Below, piece after piece: positions 61,897 through 64,000 of a DNA stretch of 64,000 bases. Source of the stretch: Verrucomicrobiota bacterium JB023 (lineage in GTDB: Bacteria > Verrucomicrobiota > Verrucomicrobiia > Verrucomicrobiales > Akkermansiaceae); contig JAUTCR010000075.1 of assembly GCA_030673895.1 (NCBI GenBank), forward strand, positions 62,001 to 126,000, in the 5' to 3' direction. The notes below the pieces were generated by a model. It saw only the letters and a list, made by a program, of their open reading frames with translations. It did no database searches and had not been told where the DNA came from. Position 1 is the stretch's first letter. Each line of letters begins with the position of its first letter. The position numbers and the translations under genes were made by a program.

Positions 61897-62035
61897 GACT
61901 CATCTTGGGCAAAACGACTCTCGGGCTTCAAGACTCACCCGCGACTGCACCTCTCTTTCATTCGTCGGAAGCAAAATTCCCTTTTCCCAACGCAATATTC
62001 CGCCATCATGGCTGAGCACAACATCTCGACGATCT

Positions 62036-63103
62036 ATGAAACACGGTAGTCTTCTTCTCCTCCTCGGCCTTGCCCTACCCGCGCACGCCGACATTTTCAC
62101 CCTCAAGGATGGCTCCAAGCTGGATGCCACCATCGTGAGCAAAACGCTCGACGAATACACCCTTGAGGTCAACGTGACCTCTTCAATCAAGGAAATCCGA
62201 ACCATCAAGCGCTCTGAAGTCGTTGACCACAAGATTGTCTCGGAATCGGATACCGAGTTCGAGGCGATCAAGGACCTCGCGCCGGCTCCCCCCTTCCTGC
62301 CGACCGAAGGCTATGAGGCCCGCATCAAGACCCTCAAAGACTTCACTGACAAACACGGCCTCTCCTCCGCTGGCGTGAAGGCCAAGCGAATGCTGAGGGA
62401 ATTGGAGAGCGAGCTTGCGGTCATCGAAAAAGGCGGCCTCAAGACCGAATCTGGACTCATCACCCCGGAGGAGCGCGAGCAAAACGCCCTGACCTACGAT
62501 TCCCAGCTCTACGCCAACGAGTTCAAACGTCTCGTCAGTGATCGCGCCTACATCCCCGCCATCCGGGCCTACGACAAGCTGGAGACCAAAACCTTTGGCT
62601 CCAAGGCCCACCGCGCCGCAGTGCCTCTCTACGAAAAGCTCGTCACAACCTATGCCGATGCCATCGCCCGCGAACTTGATCAATTCGACAGCAAGGAAGA
62701 GCAACGCCAGCGCACACTGGAAGGCCTCTCCGAAGCCAATCGCAAGCGTGCCGAAGAGATCGAGCGAGAGCGTGAAGAGCGTTTCGCCGAACTCCGGGAA
62801 AAGGAAGAGGCCGACAATGTCTCCTGGCCCTCCGTCAACATTAATGACGCCGACTCCCTCGACGAAATCCTCGGTATGCTCGATGACGAGCCCCGCCGAA
62901 TCGATGCGGTCAAGCAAGACCTCGCCGATTTCGAGGAGACCGGTCAACTTTATCAAAAAGCCTACCAAGCCGCAGCGGCCAAAGACCGGGAAACCCTCGA
63001 GCCAATCTTGTTAACGCTTGAAAAAGCACGCGTGGGAGAGTCCTATCTCGACCGCCTCGTCGAGCTCTACAACCCGGAAGGCTCGGAACAAGAGAGCGAG
63101 TAG
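62036..63103 (+). CDS. Exported coiled-coil protein of unknown function
   Basis: 355 residues from the ATG at 62036, where MKHGSLLLLLGLALPAHA starts; the open frame before it is antisense to maf. FTLKDGSKLDATIVSKTLDEYTLEV is a beta-barrel-like DUF-type opening (strand pairs as in small SH3-like domains common in Verrucomicrobia exported proteins). The middle is helical and highly charged (IEREREERFAELREKEE). No enzyme motif. Upstream of hisB by 19 bp, perhaps cotranscribed. Confidence 0.7.
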   Translation: MKHGSLLLLLGLALPAHADIFTLKDGSKLDATIVSKTLDEYTLEVNVTSSIKEIRTIKRSEVVDHKIVSESDTEFEAIKDLAPAPPFLPTEGYEARIKTLKDFTDKHGLSSAGVKAKRMLRELESELAVIEKGGLKTESGLITPEEREQNALTYDSQLYANEFKRLVSDRAYIPAIRAYDKLETKTFGSKAHRAAVPLYEKLVTTYADAIARELDQFDSKEEQRQRTLEGLSEANRKRAEEIEREREERFAELREKEEADNVSWPSVNINDADSLDEILGMLDDEPRRIDAVKQDLADFEETGQLYQKAYQAAAAKDRETLEPILLTLEKARVGESYLDRLVELYNPEGSEQESE

Positions 63104-63122
63104 GACTCTGATTACCAAAAAC

Positions 63123-63710
63123 ATGCGCCAAGCCAGCCTCAAGAGAGACACCGCCGAGACCCGGATTTCCCTTTCCCTCAATCTTGATGGAACCGGAAAG
63201 TCATCGATCAAGACCGGAGTGCCCTTCTTCGATCACATGCTCACCCTCTTCTCCAAGCATTCCTTGATTGACTTGGAAGTTGAAGTGGATGGCGACATCG
63301 AAGTGGACGCCCACCACACCGTCGAAGATACCGGAATCGTGCTCGGCGATGCCATTCGCGAGGCCCTTGGCGACAAAGCGGGCATCCAGCGCTACGGGCA
63401 TGCCTATGTCCCGATGGACGAAACTCTTGCGCGAGTCGTCGTCGATCTCAGCAACCGCCCCTTCCTCGCCTTCGTAGCCCCTGCGGGCACGCCGGATGCC
63501 CCCAACCTGCCCTTTACCCTCGTGGAAGAATTCTTCCGGGCAGTGGCTTCCAATCTCCGCGCAAACATCCACGCCGATCTCCTCGCCGGGCGCGATGGCC
63601 ACCACATCGCGGAAGGACTCTTCAAGGCTCTCGCCCGGGCCCTGCGCGTCGCCGTCACCGTCGACCCTCGACAAGAAGGAGCCATCCCTTCCACCAAGGC
63701 CGTTCTCTAA
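63123..63710 (+). CDS. hisB: Imidazoleglycerol-phosphate dehydratase
   Basis: 195 residues from the ATG at 63123. Dehydrates IGP in histidine synthesis; monofunctional form. GVPFFDHMLTLFSKHS, DAHHTVEDTGIVLGDAI and GRDGHHIAEGLFKALARALR (metal-binding His clusters) are present. hisH follows after 58 bp. Confidence 0.95.
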   Translation: MRQASLKRDTAETRISLSLNLDGTGKSSIKTGVPFFDHMLTLFSKHSLIDLEVEVDGDIEVDAHHTVEDTGIVLGDAIREALGDKAGIQRYGHAYVPMDETLARVVVDLSNRPFLAFVAPAGTPDAPNLPFTLVEEFFRAVASNLRANIHADLLAGRDGHHIAEGLFKALARALRVAVTVDPRQEGAIPSTKAVL

Positions 63711-63768
63711 CTGAGGCACACCACGGCCCCCTTACTCATCCCCCTTCTCATCCAGCAGCCTACCCTTC

Positions 63769-64000
63769 ATGAAACTTGGCGTCATCGACTACGGCGGAGG
63801 CAATCTCCGCAGTCTTCTCCGCGCTCTCCAATACATTGGAGCGGAACCCCGGACCGTGACTGGTCCCGATGACTTCGACGGGCTCACCCACCTCGCCTTT
63901 CCGGGTCAAGGCTCATTCGGAGACTCCATGCGCAATATGGAGGCTCGGGGCCTCGTCGACCCCCTCAAGGCTTGGCTGCAAGCAGACAAACCCTTCTTTG
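63769..64000 (+). CDS. hisH: Imidazole glycerol phosphate synthase subunit HisH, 3' end beyond window
   Basis: The frame opens at ATG 63769 and runs to the window end (77 codons). MKLGVIDYGGGNLRSLLRALQ and HLAFPGQGSFGDSM are the glutaminase N-terminus of HisH (oxyanion loop PGxGxF). The catalytic Cys lies beyond the edge. With hisB it forms a his operon fragment. Confidence 0.9.
   Translation, partial: MKLGVIDYGGGNLRSLLRALQYIGAEPRTVTGPDDFDGLTHLAFPGQGSFGDSMRNMEARGLVDPLKAWLQADKPFF

Overview
The window looks like a chromosomal segment of a marine or aquatic Verrucomicrobiota bacterium, most likely order Verrucomicrobiales. This is inferred from gene content, not from a marker-gene comparison. 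The pointers are PEP-CTERM tails, a sulfatase, a sialate O-acetylesterase-like protein, a Minf_1886-family protein, a GntR-LacI hybrid regulator, a DUF6607/TonB receptor pair, a long MoxR-DUF58-vWA-DUF4159 operon, and many exported proteins with beta-rich repeats. I see no rRNA, CRISPR array, insertion sequence or prophage.

Layout. 1-5.4 kb: a truncated membrane metalloprotease-like gene, hisI, rfbB, a CAP-domain lipoprotein and a leftward cluster of three exported unknowns, one ending in 16 aspartates. 5.7-13 kb: a YpfJ-type metallopeptidase, a sulfatase fused to an SGNH esterase, phoH, a GT61 glycosyltransferase, a tiny PEP-CTERM protein and gltX. 13.1-24.5 kb: one co-directional operon (moxR, DUF58, two BatA-like vWA membrane proteins, a very large membrane/coiled-coil protein, DUF4159), followed by a tetraheme cytochrome with a phosphoesterase-like N-terminus. 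24.5-26.1 kb: a poorly coding island with two small leftward genes and an apparent ankyrin-like gene remnant. 26.1-32 kb: AraC regulator, DUF6607, TonB receptor and two exported proteins, a probable iron/heme acquisition locus. 32-44 kb: ORF6N protein, aroE, small membrane proteins, a regulator and two very large exported proteins that share a repeated module, then a metallopeptidase, apaG and thiD. 44-55 kb: TPR protein, Minf_1886, ispH, a SurA/PpiC isomerase, aroB, tRNA-Val, cysE with an Rrf2 regulator, murA, a CPBP protease and comF. 55-64 kb: two orphan transcription units with strong terminators, tRNA-Pro with a duplicated 3' end, a PLD-like protein, a LysM amidase, a probable selenoprotein, purN, sanA, a lipid kinase, maf, an exported coiled-coil protein, hisB and the start of hisH.

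The most exciting observation is at 57895-58596. An exported SHD1-thioredoxin protein has an in-frame TGA exactly where the first catalytic cysteine of the W-C-x-x-C motif should be (W-TGA-P-P-C). The reading frame stays open to the end of the domain, and a short SECIS-like hairpin lies just downstream. This is best read as a Sec-containing thioredoxin. Second in interest are a structured RNA candidate with its own promoter, closing helix and terminator (55.4-55.65 kb) and a tRNA-Pro tail duplication whose hairpins are conserved in shape but not in sequence.

Start codons were re-chosen where signal peptides, Shine-Dalgarno sequences or overlaps argued for it; these choices are stated per entry. 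All family names come from motif recognition by eye, without database searches.
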